Below, in pieces: positions 34,558 through 43,414 of a stretch of 43,414 bases of DNA. How positions within the stretch are numbered: position 1 is the first letter of the stretch; every line of letters starts with the position of its first letter. The translations under genes and the position numbers were made by a program. The stretch covers positions 1-43,414 of the forward strand of contig NZ_MZGT01000047.1 in NCBI RefSeq assembly GCF_002029255.1, in the 5' to 3' direction. The stretch is from Clostridium chromiireducens. Its GTDB lineage: Bacteria > Bacillota > Clostridia > Clostridiales > Clostridiaceae. The notes beneath the pieces are model-generated. The model saw nothing but the letters and a program-made list of their open reading frames with translations. It did no database searches and was not told the origin of the DNA.

Positions 34558-36357
34558 ATGAAGGGTACAGTTGTTTCAACTTGGATGAGAACCAACAGAA
34601 AACTGTTTGGAGATTCAGTAGTTGATGAGGCGATGGATTATATTGGCTGGACAAGTAAAAAAATATTTTCACCCATCGAAAATGTGGATGACAATGAAGT
34701 GAAAAGAATAATATCATACATAGCAAAAAAACAAAATATTGGTGTAGGTGATCTGTGGAGACAAATTGGGCAAGATAATATAAGGACTTTTAGTCACGAT
34801 TATCCAGCTTTTTTTAAACATGATAATGTATATTCATTTTTAAAATCAATGTTTGATGTACATGTTGTGATGACAAAAAAATTTGCTGGGGCGAAACCGC
34901 CTTTGGTATTAATAGAACCTATATCAAGTAGGGAAGCAATATTTAGCTATAATTCATCAAGAGGTATGTTTGATTATTTTCTGGGAATGTTAGATGGGTC
35001 ATGTGAATATTTTAATGAAAAAGTAAGCGTGGAAGAGATGTCAAGAACCGATAGTGAACTAAAGCTGAAGCTTACTTTTGATAAGGATATATATTACAAT
35101 AAAAAATATTTTGTTAATAGATTATTTTCATTAGGTTTTATTAGAAATTTTGGAGTTAAGGTAGGAATTTTTACATTCTTAATATCGACACTGGTATTAA
35201 TAGCTTTGTTGGGATTTGATAACGCTGTTAAGAGCATAATCGGAGGAGCTGCATCGGGAATCGGAGCATTTATAGCAGTCAATTTAATGATGTCTCCTTT
35301 AAGTCAAATAAAAGAGGAGCTAGGAAGAATTATAAATAATCAATATAACATTGATGGAAGTATTACAACATATGACTTCTTAGAAGACATTTATAAACTT
35401 TTGAAAAAACACAAAAAAGTTGTACAAGCTGATTTCGTAGGATTTAAGGGTGTTACAGATGAAATGGGTGCTTTTGTAAACACAATAAATAAAATTTCTG
35501 ATACGATGAATCACACATCCAATGAAATAAGTGGTGTTGTTGAACAAGTAGCCGAAGGTGCTATTACCCAAGCACAAAGTACAGATAGTGCCGTACAAGC
35601 ACTAAACGAAAATATTCAAGCGCTTAGAAATATAGTTAGGAATGAAAATTCTAATAAACTTGAACTTGAAAATGCAGTTGATAAAATAAATAACAGTTAT
35701 GAAAATGTTGATAATGCTAGTAAGAATATTTTAACGTCACTAGGAAAGTTTGAAGATGTTAAAATAAAGGGAACACATTTAGAAGAAAGAGCCAAAGGTA
35801 TAACGCAAATCGTTTCAATAGTTTCAGGAATATCCGAACAAACAAATTTATTAGCATTAAATGCTTCTATTGAAGCTGCTAGAGCAGGGGAACATGGCAG
35901 GGGATTTGCTGTAGTAGCCGATTCTATAAGAAAATTGGCTGAGCAATCAAAGGATGCAGTTTTGGAAATTAACTCTAATTTGGAGCAATTTGTAAATGAA
36001 ATAAAATTATTAGTAGGACAAATCGATAATCAATATGATGTACTGGCTAATGAGACTGATAGTTTAAAAACTGTTAGAAATATAAGCTTCGAAGCTAATC
36101 AATCCGTTCAAAATGTAGCTACATCAATGATTGAAACTATAAATAGGCTAAATACTGAGGCTGATGCCATTTCAAATGTTTATGACAGCATAGAATCTCT
36201 AGCAGCCATAGCTGAAGAGAATTCAGCATCATCTGAAGAGGTAAGTGCTAGTGTAATAAATTATACAAATGAAATAAAAAAACTTATAGAAAATATATAT
36301 GATTTTAAAGGTATAACTGAGACTTTCAAAAAAGACTTGGAAAGTTATAAAATATAA
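34558..36357 (+). CDS. Chemoreceptor with N-terminal haem H-NOX domain
   Basis: A 599-residue receptor with cytoplasmic sensor. The H-NOX (haem NO/O2-binding, HNOB) domain is at about 1-185: proximal haem ligand His102 and the propionate-binding Tyr131-Ser133-Arg135 (YxSxR). Trp9, Asn74 and Tyr140 are at the positions that form the distal O2-binding hydrogen-bond network in the homologous Caldanaerobacter receptor Tar4H. Two TM segments (about 198-217 and 222-245) follow, then the MA domain with tip [20 protein letters not shown]. It should bind O2 (or NO) and steer motility. AAGGAGG precedes the ATG. Monocistronic, divergent from a MocR gene and close to nox. Confidence 0.95.
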   Translation: MKGTVVSTWMRTNRKLFGDSVVDEAMDYIGWTSKKIFSPIENVDDNEVKRIISYIAKKQNIGVGDLWRQIGQDNIRTFSHDYPAFFKHDNVYSFLKSMFDVHVVMTKKFAGAKPPLVLIEPISSREAIFSYNSSRGMFDYFLGMLDGSCEYFNEKVSVEEMSRTDSELKLKLTFDKDIYYNKKYFVNRLFSLGFIRNFGVKVGIFTFLISTLVLIALLGFDNAVKSIIGGAASGIGAFIAVNLMMSPLSQIKEELGRIINNQYNIDGSITTYDFLEDIYKLLKKHKKVVQADFVGFKGVTDEMGAFVNTINKISDTMNHTSNEISGVVEQVAEGAITQAQSTDSAVQALNENIQALRNIVRNENSNKLELENAVDKINNSYENVDNASKNILTSLGKFEDVKIKGTHLEERAKGITQIVSIVSGISEQTNLLALNASIEAARAGEHGRGFAVVADSIRKLAEQSKDAVLEINSNLEQFVNEIKLLVGQIDNQYDVLANETDSLKTVRNISFEANQSVQNVATSMIETINRLNTEADAISNVYDSIESLAAIAEENSASSEEVSASVINYTNEIKKLIENIYDFKGITETFKKDLESYKI

Positions 36358-36368
36358 TTATATTAGAG

Positions 36369-36401
36369 AGAGAGCAATCTAAGTAACAGATTGCTCTCTT
36401 T
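36369..36401 (+). terminator. Terminator of the H-NOX receptor gene
   Basis: AGAGAGCAATCT (36369-36380) pairs with AGATTGCTCTCT (36388-36399), followed by TT. Confidence 0.85.
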
Positions 36402-36512
36402 AAATTGAGAAATAAAATGTGCAAACTAAAACATAAAGTGATTTAGACAATGTTAATAATATGGAATATAATTAGAGAAGATACTTTAGTAAAAAATTAG
36501 GAGACATATTCT

Positions 36513-37319
36513 ATGAACATAGCAAATAATCAAATTACAAAAGGTATGGATAGATTCAATTTAAAAATGCTTGCACTAGCATTAATGACTATGGATCATA
36601 TTCACCAGTTTTTTTCATCAAATGGAATTCCGATTTGGTTTACATGGCTTGGAAGGTTATCAGCTCCACTTTTTTTCTTTACAATGGCAGAAGGATTTTT
36701 TTATACTAGAAATAGAATCACTTATGTAAAGAGATTATACTTATTTTCCGTAATAATGTCTTTAGGTAAATTTATAGCTTGGAAGATTTCAATGAATAAT
36801 TCATCTTATCCAACTGTAACAAATAATATATTTGAAACTTTCTTTCTAATAGGATTTAATATATTAATCTTTGAATACCTGAATAGAGAGGGAAGTGGAG
36901 TTAGTAAGAAAATTATTATTTTATCTCTTGTTATAATGCTTGAAATTGTTTTACCTATGAGCGTAGTCTTGTTACCAAATAGAAGTATATCAAGAATTAT
37001 ATTATCCTTTCTTCCTTGTCCATTACTATGCGAAGGTAGCTTTGCTTTTGTTTCTCTCGGAATTGCATTTTTTTATTTAAGAAATGATCGTAAGAAAATG
37101 ATGGTTGTATATGCATTATTCTCATTAACATTTTTTCCATACTCGATACTTTCCTTAGAAAATGCATTTTATCATAATTATCAGTGGATGATGATTTTTT
37201 CAATTCCTTTAATGATGCTTTATAATGGGAAAAAAGGGCATGGATTAAAGTATTTATTCTATCTTTATTATCCAGCACATATTTTTTTATTCTTTTATAT
37301 ATCAGGAATTATAAATTGA
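36513..37319 (+). CDS. TraX-family membrane protein
   Basis: A 268-residue membrane protein with about 7-8 hydrophobic segments. The N-terminal MTMDHIHQFF and the WLGRLSAPLFFFTMAEGF block are typical of TraX (PF05857), whose F-plasmid member acetylates pilin. Chromosomal TraX proteins in Firmicutes are of unknown function, possibly acyltransferases. No conjugation gene is nearby, so it should not be taken as a sign of an integrative element. AGGAGA precedes the ATG. Confidence 0.88.
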   Translation: MNIANNQITKGMDRFNLKMLALALMTMDHIHQFFSSNGIPIWFTWLGRLSAPLFFFTMAEGFFYTRNRITYVKRLYLFSVIMSLGKFIAWKISMNNSSYPTVTNNIFETFFLIGFNILIFEYLNREGSGVSKKIIILSLVIMLEIVLPMSVVLLPNRSISRIILSFLPCPLLCEGSFAFVSLGIAFFYLRNDRKKMMVVYALFSLTFFPYSILSLENAFYHNYQWMMIFSIPLMMLYNGKKGHGLKYLFYLYYPAHIFLFFYISGIIN

Positions 37320-37399
37320 TTATTGTTTAATTTCCGAATCCAACTAGATATTTAACATAATCAGAGTTTTCTTTAGAGGTCAATGATTCAAGTAAAATG

Positions 37400-37427
37400 T
37401 TGACTTAATATATCAGATTGATATAAT
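37400..37427 (+). promoter_or_regulatory. padR promoter with embedded operator
   Basis: TTGACT (37400-37405), 16-bp spacer, TATAAT (37422-37427). The interrupted palindrome ATATCA-GAT-TGATAT (37410-37424) fills the spacer and overlaps the -10, so bound repressor would exclude RNA polymerase. Confidence 0.7.
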
Positions 37428-37471
37428 TTTAGTATTATATACCGCAGAAAAATATGTTAGAGGTGAATCAA

Positions 37472-38032
37472 ATGGCAAAGGTAAATAAAACAAAATATGC
37501 CCTTTTAGGAATATTAAATCACATGTCAGGGTCAGGCTATGATATTAAAAAAGTGTGTGACTCTTCTATAGGACACTTTTGGAATGAAAATTATGGACAT
37601 ATATATCCTGTACTTCAAAGGTTGGAGGAAGAAGGATTAATAACAAAAGAAGTTAAACAAAATGATGGAAGACCAGCTAAAAATATATTTTCAATTACGG
37701 AGAAAGGAAAAGAGGAATTAGATAAATGGCTGCTGCTTTCGATAGAAAAAGAACCTATTAGATCTGAACTGTTATTAAAACTATTTTTATCTAAAGATAT
37801 ACCCGTAAAGAATATTATTGAACTAATTAATGGTATCAGGGAAGATTCAGAAAAGGATTTAATTAAATATGCGGAAATAGATGCACTTCTAAGGTCAGGT
37901 AAAGTTCAAGTAGACAAAAAGAGTTTAGTCTTATGGCTTACAACAATTAGTTATGGAAAACAAAGTGAAGATGCTAAGATAAAATGGTGCGATGAGACGA
38001 TAAAGTCCTTAGAAGAAATAAAAGATTTATAA
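37472..38032 (+). CDS. PadR-family transcriptional regulator
   Basis: A 186-residue PadR regulator. An N-terminal winged helix (about 5-80; GHIYPVLQRLEEEGLI and GRPAKNIFSITEKG) is followed by a helical C-terminal dimerisation domain of the Vir_act_alpha_C type. The start at 37472 has GAGGTGAA upstream; an in-frame ATG at 37454 precedes that SD. It has its own promoter and terminator, with no obvious target in the same transcript. Related proteins control efflux pumps or phenolic-acid decarboxylase. Confidence 0.92.
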   Translation: MAKVNKTKYALLGILNHMSGSGYDIKKVCDSSIGHFWNENYGHIYPVLQRLEEEGLITKEVKQNDGRPAKNIFSITEKGKEELDKWLLLSIEKEPIRSELLLKLFLSKDIPVKNIIELINGIREDSEKDLIKYAEIDALLRSGKVQVDKKSLVLWLTTISYGKQSEDAKIKWCDETIKSLEEIKDL

Positions 38033-38055
38033 TGCATGTTAGGTTTTTGATAAGA

Positions 38056-38097
38056 GAAGAAAGTATAAACTTTTACAGTTAATACTTTCTTCTTTTA
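38056..38097 (+). terminator. Terminator of the padR gene
   Basis: GAAGAAAGTAT (38056-38066) with ATACTTTCTTC (38082-38092), followed by TTTTA. The gap from here to 38308 is AT-rich and shows no further clear feature. Confidence 0.75.
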
Positions 38098-38308
38098 TTG
38101 TGTAAATAAAGGTAAAATGCCAGTTCTAAATTGATTATCATATTTGTTAAAAAAAACACAAAGTATTCTAAATTAATTAAATGTTATTTAAAGTTACTTA
38201 ATATTTTAAATTTTCAGACAAGATGATATTATCTAGTTACACCAAACAACAACAAGAAAATATTAAATATCAAATGTAAATGTTTAAATATAGAGGAGAG
38301 GTTTTAAT

Positions 38309-39481
38309 ATGAATTATTATGAAGAAAGTCTAAAATTACATGAAGAAAAACAAGGTAAAATTTCAGTAACATCTAAAGTTAAAGTTGAAACAAGAGATGA
38401 TCTAAGCCTTGCATATACACCAGGAGTTGCAGAACCTTGCAGAAAGATTCATGAAGATCAAGAAAACGTCTACAAGTATACATCGAAAGGAAATTTGGTA
38501 GCAGTAGTTACAGATGGATCAGCAGTGTTAGGATTAGGAGATATAGGACCAATGGCAGGAATGCCAGTAATGGAAGGAAAGTCAATTTTATTTAAAGAGT
38601 TTGCAGATGTTGATGCATTCCCTATATTGGTGGATTCAAAAGATGTTGATGAAATCGTTAATGCGGTTAGACTGATAGCTCCGACCTTTGGTGGAATAAA
38701 TCTAGAAGATATTGGAGCTCCAAGATGTTTTGAAGTTGAAGAAAAACTTAAGAAGGTAGTTGATATTCCAGTATTTCATGATGATCAACATGGTACAGCA
38801 ATAGTAGTACTTGCGGGTGTTATAAATGCACTTAAAGTAGTAGATAAGAAACTTGAAGATGTAAAAGTTGTAATTAATGGGGCAGGCGCAGCTGGAACTG
38901 CAATATCAAAATTATTACTATCATCAGGAGTTAAAAATTTAATTGCTTGTGATAAAGTAGGTATCTTATATAGAGGAATGGAAAAAATTGATGATGCTAA
39001 GGATGCTTTAGCAGAGATAACAAATCCAGAAAATATAACAGGAAGCCTTGCAGATGCTTTAGCTAATGCAGATGTATTTGTTGGAGTATCGGCTCCAGGA
39101 ATATTAAAACCTGAAATGGTCAAATCAATGAATAGAGATGCAGTAATATTTGCAATGGCAAATCCAACACCAGAGATAATGCCTGATGAAGCAAAAGCAG
39201 CAGGGGCACGAGTTATAGGAACAGGACGTTCAGATTTTCCAAACCAAGTTAATAACGTTTTAGCATTCCCAGGAATATTTAGAGGAGCTTTAGATGTTAG
39301 AGCAAAAGAAATAAATGAAGAAATGAAACTTGCAGCAGCATATGCAATTGCTAATTATATAAAAGATGAAGATTTAAATGAAAATAATGTAATCCCAAGT
39401 GCATTAGATAAAAATGTTGCTACTAAAGTTGCATATGCAATTGCTGAGGCTGCAAGAGCAAGTGGAGTTGCAAGAAAATAG
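38309..39481 (+). CDS. Malic enzyme, decarboxylating (NAD(P)-dependent)
   Basis: Oxidises L-malate to pyruvate and CO2. The 390-residue protein is the short bacterial form without the phosphotransacetylase domain of MaeB. LAYTPGVAEPCR carries the catalytic Tyr, MPVMEGKSILFK the catalytic Lys, HDDQHGTAIV the metal ligands, and INGAGAAGTAI the nucleotide-binding fold. Cofactor preference is not decidable by eye. GAGGAGAGG precedes the ATG. The downstream permease and two-component system suggest uptake and fermentation of malate or a related acid, as in MalK/MalR- or CitA-controlled malic enzyme loci. Confidence 0.93.
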   Translation: MNYYEESLKLHEEKQGKISVTSKVKVETRDDLSLAYTPGVAEPCRKIHEDQENVYKYTSKGNLVAVVTDGSAVLGLGDIGPMAGMPVMEGKSILFKEFADVDAFPILVDSKDVDEIVNAVRLIAPTFGGINLEDIGAPRCFEVEEKLKKVVDIPVFHDDQHGTAIVVLAGVINALKVVDKKLEDVKVVINGAGAAGTAISKLLLSSGVKNLIACDKVGILYRGMEKIDDAKDALAEITNPENITGSLADALANADVFVGVSAPGILKPEMVKSMNRDAVIFAMANPTPEIMPDEAKAAGARVIGTGRSDFPNQVNNVLAFPGIFRGALDVRAKEINEEMKLAAAYAIANYIKDEDLNENNVIPSALDKNVATKVAYAIAEAARASGVARK

Positions 39482-39524
39482 TTAAATTAATGATCTTATT
39501 AAAAGTATTATCAATATAGAAATA

Positions 39525-39579
39525 GAGTTTATACATGTTACTAAATAACTAGTATTGCCTGATATACATGTATAAACTC
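39525..39579. repeat. 14-bp inverted repeat after the malic enzyme gene
   Basis: GAGTTTATACATGT (39525-39538) and its perfect complement (39566-39579) around a 27-base loop. No U-tract follows on the plus strand, so it may be a weak terminator, an mRNA 3'-end stabiliser, or an operator-like element in the leader of the permease gene. No other ORF occurs in 39482-39727. Confidence 0.55.
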
Positions 39580-39727
39580 AGGTAAAAATTCAGGAAATAT
39601 TAAATAAGCTTATAGTTAATGGAGTCCCACAAAATTATAAATGAGAGATTTTGAAGAATACTGATTCATAATGCAAAATATGTAAAGGTTTAAATTGTGA
39701 GAAAATAAAATTTTAGGAGGTATAAAC

Positions 39728-40699
39728 ATGCAAATTCCAATTAAAAAGACACTTGATAAAATCCCGGGAGGTATGATGGTTGTTCCACTTTTCTTAGGGG
39801 TGTTAGTTAATACATTTTGTCCACAAGTTCTAAAAATAGGTGGTTTTACAACTGCATTATTTAGTTCAACTGCATCGTCAACAATTTTGGCTTGTTTTAT
39901 GTTTTTGATTGGTTCTCAGATTAATTTTAAATTAGCACCAAGAGCAATAAAAAAGGGTGCACTATTGATAACTGGTAAATTTATAGTAGGTGCTGGTATT
40001 GGTATATTTGTAGGTAAAGTTTTTAGTCCTGCTGGAGTATTAGGTTTGTCACCACTTGCAATCCTTGCGGCTTTAACAAATTGTAATGGTGGATTATATG
40101 CATCTCTTGCTTCACAATATGGTGATGAAACTGATGTAGGTGCATACGCTTTATTATCTTTAAAAGATGGTCCGTTTTTCACATTAGTTGCACTAGGCGC
40201 TTCAGGCTTAGCTCAAGTTCCTTTCATGGCACTAGTAGCAGTAATGGTTCCAATAGTAATAGGAATGATACTCGGGAATCTTGACCCAGATATGAGAAAA
40301 TTCCTTGGAAGCAGTAAAATGTTATTAATTCCATTCTTCTCTTTCCCATTAGGTGCAGGAATGAATCTTTCAACTATTATCACAGCTGGAGGACCTGGAA
40401 TATTATTAGGAGTAATAGCTGCATTTACTGGAATAGGCGCTTATATATTATTAAGAATATTTAAAGAAGAGCCAATTATTGGACTCGGGACTGGCTCAAC
40501 AGCAGGGAATGCTGTAGCTACACCAGCAGCAGTTGCAGCTGCAGATCCATCATTAGCAGTTATAGCAACAGTGGCAACAGCACAAGTTGCAGCAGCATGT
40601 GTAGTATCAGCTATACTTTGCCCATTCATTGTTAGTTTTGCATTTAAGATGCTTCAAAAAAGTAAAGCAAGAAAACTCAATAATGAAGTTGTTGCATAA
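39728..40699 (+). CDS. kdgT: KdgT-family (2-keto-3-deoxygluconate) permease
   Basis: A 323-residue membrane protein with about ten transmembrane segments, matching the 2-keto-3-deoxygluconate permease family (KPGM-like IPGGMMVVPLFLG, ALTNCNGGLYASL, GTGSTAGNAVATPAA). In enterobacteria KdgT is a proton symporter for KDG. Here it lies between malic enzyme and a CitA/DcuS-type system, so the physiological substrate may be malate or another carboxylate instead; this is inference. AGGAGG precedes the ATG. Ala/Gly-rich near the C-terminus. Confidence 0.88.
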   Translation: MQIPIKKTLDKIPGGMMVVPLFLGVLVNTFCPQVLKIGGFTTALFSSTASSTILACFMFLIGSQINFKLAPRAIKKGALLITGKFIVGAGIGIFVGKVFSPAGVLGLSPLAILAALTNCNGGLYASLASQYGDETDVGAYALLSLKDGPFFTLVALGASGLAQVPFMALVAVMVPIVIGMILGNLDPDMRKFLGSSKMLLIPFFSFPLGAGMNLSTIITAGGPGILLGVIAAFTGIGAYILLRIFKEEPIIGLGTGSTAGNAVATPAAVAAADPSLAVIATVATAQVAAACVVSAILCPFIVSFAFKMLQKSKARKLNNEVVA

Positions 40700-40718
40700 T
40701 ATTGAATAAATTTCATAT

Positions 40719-40756
40719 TTAAGGGCGGATTCTTTGGAGTACGCTCTTAATCTTTT
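40719..40756 (+). terminator. Terminator of the kdgT-like gene
   Basis: TTAAGGGCG (40719-40727) pairs with CGCTCTTAA (40742-40750, one G-U pair), followed by TCTTTT. Confidence 0.75.
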
Positions 40757-40897
40757 GCAAAAAGTAATTTTAAAAATAGCATTTGAATTTAACGCTAAAG
40801 GGAGTTTTCTTTATTTTGTAATAATCAGTTCTTTGGATATAATTAAAGTAAGTTGTGTAAATTAAAATATGTTATGAAGTTTTAAAAGGGTGATAAA

Positions 40898-42472
40898 ATG
40901 AAATTAAAAGGAAAAATAATATCTTTTGTAATAATAATTCTTGTAATTTCCATTGGAAGCATAACTATACTTTCCTTTATTGAAATGAAAAGATTATTAA
41001 GAGATCAGATAGATAAAAATATGTTAAATATAGCTGATTCTTTTGCATCAACATATGAAGTAAAGGAATATTTAAAGGGAAATAAAAGTATTTCAAGTGA
41101 TATATTAAATGATGAAATTGAGAGGGCTCGTATAAAAACGAATGTGGAATTCATAGTGGTTATGGATATGAGCGGTACTAGGTATTCACATCCTGTAAAA
41201 AGTAAAATAGGTGAAAAATTTATTGGTGGTGATGAACAAAGAGTTTTGAAAACTGGAGAGCAGTATGTCTCAACAGGAAGTGGAACTCTTGGAATTTCGG
41301 TAAGAGCTTTTGCTCCCATTTATGATGAAAATAATAAGCAAATAGGTGCAGTAGCAGTAGGAATGCTATATAATAAATTTGACAATGAAGTGTATACAAA
41401 AATGTATAAATTCATACCTATTATAGTAATGGGATTAATCTTAGGTATTTCAGGTGCTATAGCTCTTTCCTATAATATAAAAAAGGCTATATTTGGTCTT
41501 GAACCAGAAGAAATAGCTTTGGCTTTAAAGCAAAAGGAAACAGTAATCGAAAATATAAAAGAAGGAATAATAGCTTTAGATAAGAATGGTTGCATAACGT
41601 TATTTAATGAACAAGCAAGTAAAATTTTAAGGCTAAAGGAAAGTGATATAGGAAAACCAATTACTGACTTTACATATGAAAGTATGGCACTAAATGTTTT
41701 AAATAGTGCAAAGTCCATGACTAATGTAGAAATAAAGGTACGTCCAGGAGTAAATATAATGTGTAAATACAGCATTATAAGAGGGTTTAAGAATCAAGTT
41801 CTAGGCTTAGTAGTAACGTTTGAGGATTTAACTGAAGTACGTAAAATGGCAGAAGAATTAACTGGAATAAGAAAAATGGCATGGTCACTTAGAGCTCAAA
41901 ATCATGAATTTATGAATAAGTTACATACAATTTCAGGACTTATTCAGCTAGAGGAATATGATGAAGTAACTAAATTTATTAATGTTATTGTTGAAAATAA
42001 AAAAAGTATAACTACCATAATATCCGATAAAATTAAGAATGTATCCCTGGCTGCCTTAATCTTGTCTAAATATAGTAAGTGCGAAGAATCAAGAATTAGT
42101 TTAATTATAGATGATGATTCAAAGATAACAAAGTTACCGGAGTATATGACATCAGAAGAACTTGTGTCTGTTATTGGGAATTTAATAGAAAATTCTATTG
42201 ACGCTGTTAAAAATGACGGAACAGGTGAAATTTATATGAAAATATTCGAAGAGGATGAACAGATGAAAATTAAGATAAAAGATAATGGAGCGGGAATACC
42301 AAGAAAAATGGTAGATTCTTTATATGACATGGGTACTACAAGTAAGGAAGGCGAACGGGGCTTTGGAATGTATATAGTTAAAAAAATTATTGATGAGGCT
42401 CAGGGAACTATTAGTTTTATAATAAATAATGGTACTGAATGGGATATATCTATTCCTATGGAAAGGAGTTAA
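40898..42472 (+). CDS. CitA/DcuS-type sensor histidine kinase
   Basis: A 524-residue carboxylate sensor kinase. TM1 is about 7-28, a single-Cache (CitA-like) extracellular domain about 35-170 carries GTRYSHPVKSKIG and GTLGISVRAFAPI, TM2 is about 172-195. A PAS domain (about 210-310) and a SpoOB-type dimerisation region follow, with the phospho-acceptor His336 in AQNHEFMNKLH, then the HATPase domain with N-box ENSIDAV and G-boxes DNGAGIP and GFGMYIV. The Arg-Tyr-Ser-His-Pro stretch is where CitA and DcuS bind citrate or C4-dicarboxylates. Stop and response-regulator start are four bases apart. Confidence 0.93.
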   Translation: MKLKGKIISFVIIILVISIGSITILSFIEMKRLLRDQIDKNMLNIADSFASTYEVKEYLKGNKSISSDILNDEIERARIKTNVEFIVVMDMSGTRYSHPVKSKIGEKFIGGDEQRVLKTGEQYVSTGSGTLGISVRAFAPIYDENNKQIGAVAVGMLYNKFDNEVYTKMYKFIPIIVMGLILGISGAIALSYNIKKAIFGLEPEEIALALKQKETVIENIKEGIIALDKNGCITLFNEQASKILRLKESDIGKPITDFTYESMALNVLNSAKSMTNVEIKVRPGVNIMCKYSIIRGFKNQVLGLVVTFEDLTEVRKMAEELTGIRKMAWSLRAQNHEFMNKLHTISGLIQLEEYDEVTKFINVIVENKKSITTIISDKIKNVSLAALILSKYSKCEESRISLIIDDDSKITKLPEYMTSEELVSVIGNLIENSIDAVKNDGTGEIYMKIFEEDEQMKIKIKDNGAGIPRKMVDSLYDMGTTSKEGERGFGMYIVKKIIDEAQGTISFIINNGTEWDISIPMERS

Positions 42473-42476
42473 ATGC

Positions 42477-43169
42477 ATGATAAAAACTATGATTGTTGAA
42501 GATGATCCAATGGTTAGGCTAATAAACTCAAAATTTTTAAATAAAGTAGATGGTTTTATATTAGAAAAAGCCGTTGCAAATCTTTCAGAAGCAAAAGAAT
42601 TTTTATCTAGTAATTCTGTTGATTTAATTCTTCTAGATGTTTTTCTTCCAAATGAAAATGGAATAGATTTATTAAAATGGCTAAGAAAAAATGAAATATC
42701 GTCTGATGTAATATTAATTACGGCAGATAAAAGCATAGATAGAGTAAAAGATGCATTTAGATATGGAGTTGTAGATTACTTAATAAAACCATTCACCTTT
42801 GAGAGATTTAATGAATCACTAAGTATTTTCAAAGAAAGAATAAATAGTTTTAAGAATAATGAAACCATAGAACAGGGAGAACTGGATAAGCTTATTTTAA
42901 GCAATAAAAGCAAGGAAACAAATAACGAAGAAGTAAAGCTTAATCTGGAAAAAGGATTTAATAAATATACCTATAATTCAATAGTTAATGAACTTGAAAA
43001 CATAAAAGAAGATTACTTTACAACGGAAGAGTTATCTGAAAAACTAGGTATAGCTAAAGTCACTGTAAGGAAATATCTTGATTATATGAGTAAACAAGGC
43101 CAAATAGAAAAAATTATTGAATATGGAAAGATTGGAAGACCTCTATATAAATATAAGCTTAAATCATAG
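42477..43169 (+). CDS. CitB/DcuR-type response regulator
   Basis: A 230-residue response regulator. Receiver domain about 1-120: acidic pair Asp9-Asp10, phosphorylated Asp54 (LLDVFLP), Thr82 and Lys104. The C-terminal helix-turn-helix (TTEELSEKLGIAKVTVRKYLDYM) matches the CitB/DcuR/DctR group. The start at 42477 uses AAAGGAG at the end of the kinase gene. Likely activates malic enzyme and permease genes in response to a carboxylate. A longer in-frame reading from 42429 lies within the kinase gene and is not supported. Confidence 0.93.
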   Translation: MIKTMIVEDDPMVRLINSKFLNKVDGFILEKAVANLSEAKEFLSSNSVDLILLDVFLPNENGIDLLKWLRKNEISSDVILITADKSIDRVKDAFRYGVVDYLIKPFTFERFNESLSIFKERINSFKNNETIEQGELDKLILSNKSKETNNEEVKLNLEKGFNKYTYNSIVNELENIKEDYFTTEELSEKLGIAKVTVRKYLDYMSKQGQIEKIIEYGKIGRPLYKYKLKS

Positions 43170-43214
43170 ATATCCAATGCGAAACTTAGCATTATGGGAT
43201 AGCTAGCCAAAAGA

Positions 43215-43299
43215 GAAGGTACTCATGTTATTCAGTTGCTAGAAGAAATACTTATAGATATTTCTTCTAGCAACTGAATAAAAGAGTATTTTCTTTTTC
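43215..43299 (+). terminator. Long hairpin terminator of the two-component operon
   Basis: A perfect 23-bp stem (43228-43250 with 43259-43281, 8-base loop) is extended by a second 10-bp stem (43215-43224 with 43284-43293, two G-U pairs) and followed by TTTTT. It is far longer than the other terminators in the window. Confidence 0.85.
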
Positions 43300-43360
43300 T
43301 GACATTGTGTATGTTTAAAATTATAAAGTATATTTCTAGGCAAGAAATTTATAATGCTTT

Positions 43361-43392
43361 AAAGTCTCTTTGGAGGCTTTAATTTATTTACT
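43361..43392 (+). terminator. Possible hairpin at window end
   Basis: AAAGTCTC (43361-43368) pairs with GAGGCTTT (43373-43380), one G-U pair, followed by AATTTATTT. It may terminate a minus- or plus-strand unit that continues beyond the window. No gene lies in 43170-43414. Confidence 0.35.
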
Positions 43393-43414
43393 TAACTTAA
43401 ATAAATATTAAATG

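Noticed and set aside
36513..37319. TraX gene as evidence for a conjugative element
   Set aside because: TraX-family proteins are common on Firmicute chromosomes. No relaxase, type IV secretion, integrase or attachment site was seen around it.

Overview
The window looks like chromosome of a solventogenic, saccharolytic Clostridium of the C. beijerinckii type. The DNA is very AT-rich, ribosome-binding sites are strong (AGGAGG/GGTGAT), genes are separated by compact intrinsic terminators, and the gene families are clostridial. This is inference from composition and families; no 16S or other marker is present. No rRNA, tRNA, CRISPR array, transposase or phage gene was recognised.

Layout. (1) 238-7583: a glucuronate-catabolism operon: GntR/FCD regulator, mannonate dehydratase (uxuA), fructuronate reductase (uxuB), glucuronate isomerase (uxaC) and a GPH-type sugar transporter. 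Three near-identical palindromic operators lie upstream of the regulator. The product is 2-keto-3-deoxygluconate (KDG); the kinase and aldolase that use it are not here. (2) 7619-12443: a HIT protein, then on the minus strand a MarR repressor with a heterodimeric ABC exporter; its promoter is covered by palindromes. (3) 12594-20019: a dCache chemoreceptor, an aromatic-acid-exporter-like protein, a 349-bp imperfect palindrome, a 5TMR-LYT/PAS/GGDEF diguanylate cyclase, a radical SAM protein and a cyclic di-GMP-I riboswitch with its terminator. (4) 20094-24475: an 11-codon ORF and an aryl-CoA ligase downstream of the riboswitch, a KAS III-like protein with a degenerate active site, and a second chemoreceptor. 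(5) 24545-28969: a three-gene 2-hydroxyacyl-CoA-dehydratase-like set (DUF2229, HGD-D and ATPase activase) and a GH8 glycosidase with no normal start or signal peptide. (6) 29082-38097: an EamA permease behind a terminator-bearing leader, a HAD phosphatase, an NADH oxidase, a MocR regulator, an H-NOX haem chemoreceptor, a TraX-family protein and a PadR regulator. (7) 38309-43299: malic enzyme, a KdgT-family permease and a CitA/DcuS-type two-component system, probably a carboxylate uptake and oxidation module.

Two themes recur. One is signalling linked to motility and oxygen: three chemoreceptors (one with a predicted O2-binding H-NOX domain), a c-di-GMP synthase, a c-di-GMP riboswitch and an NADH oxidase. 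The other is sugar-acid and carboxylate metabolism at both ends of the window. The most promising leads are a possible c-di-GMP-controlled aryl-CoA ligase, the split activase/dehydratase-like set of unknown substrate, and the long palindrome that supplies the last codons of its upstream gene.
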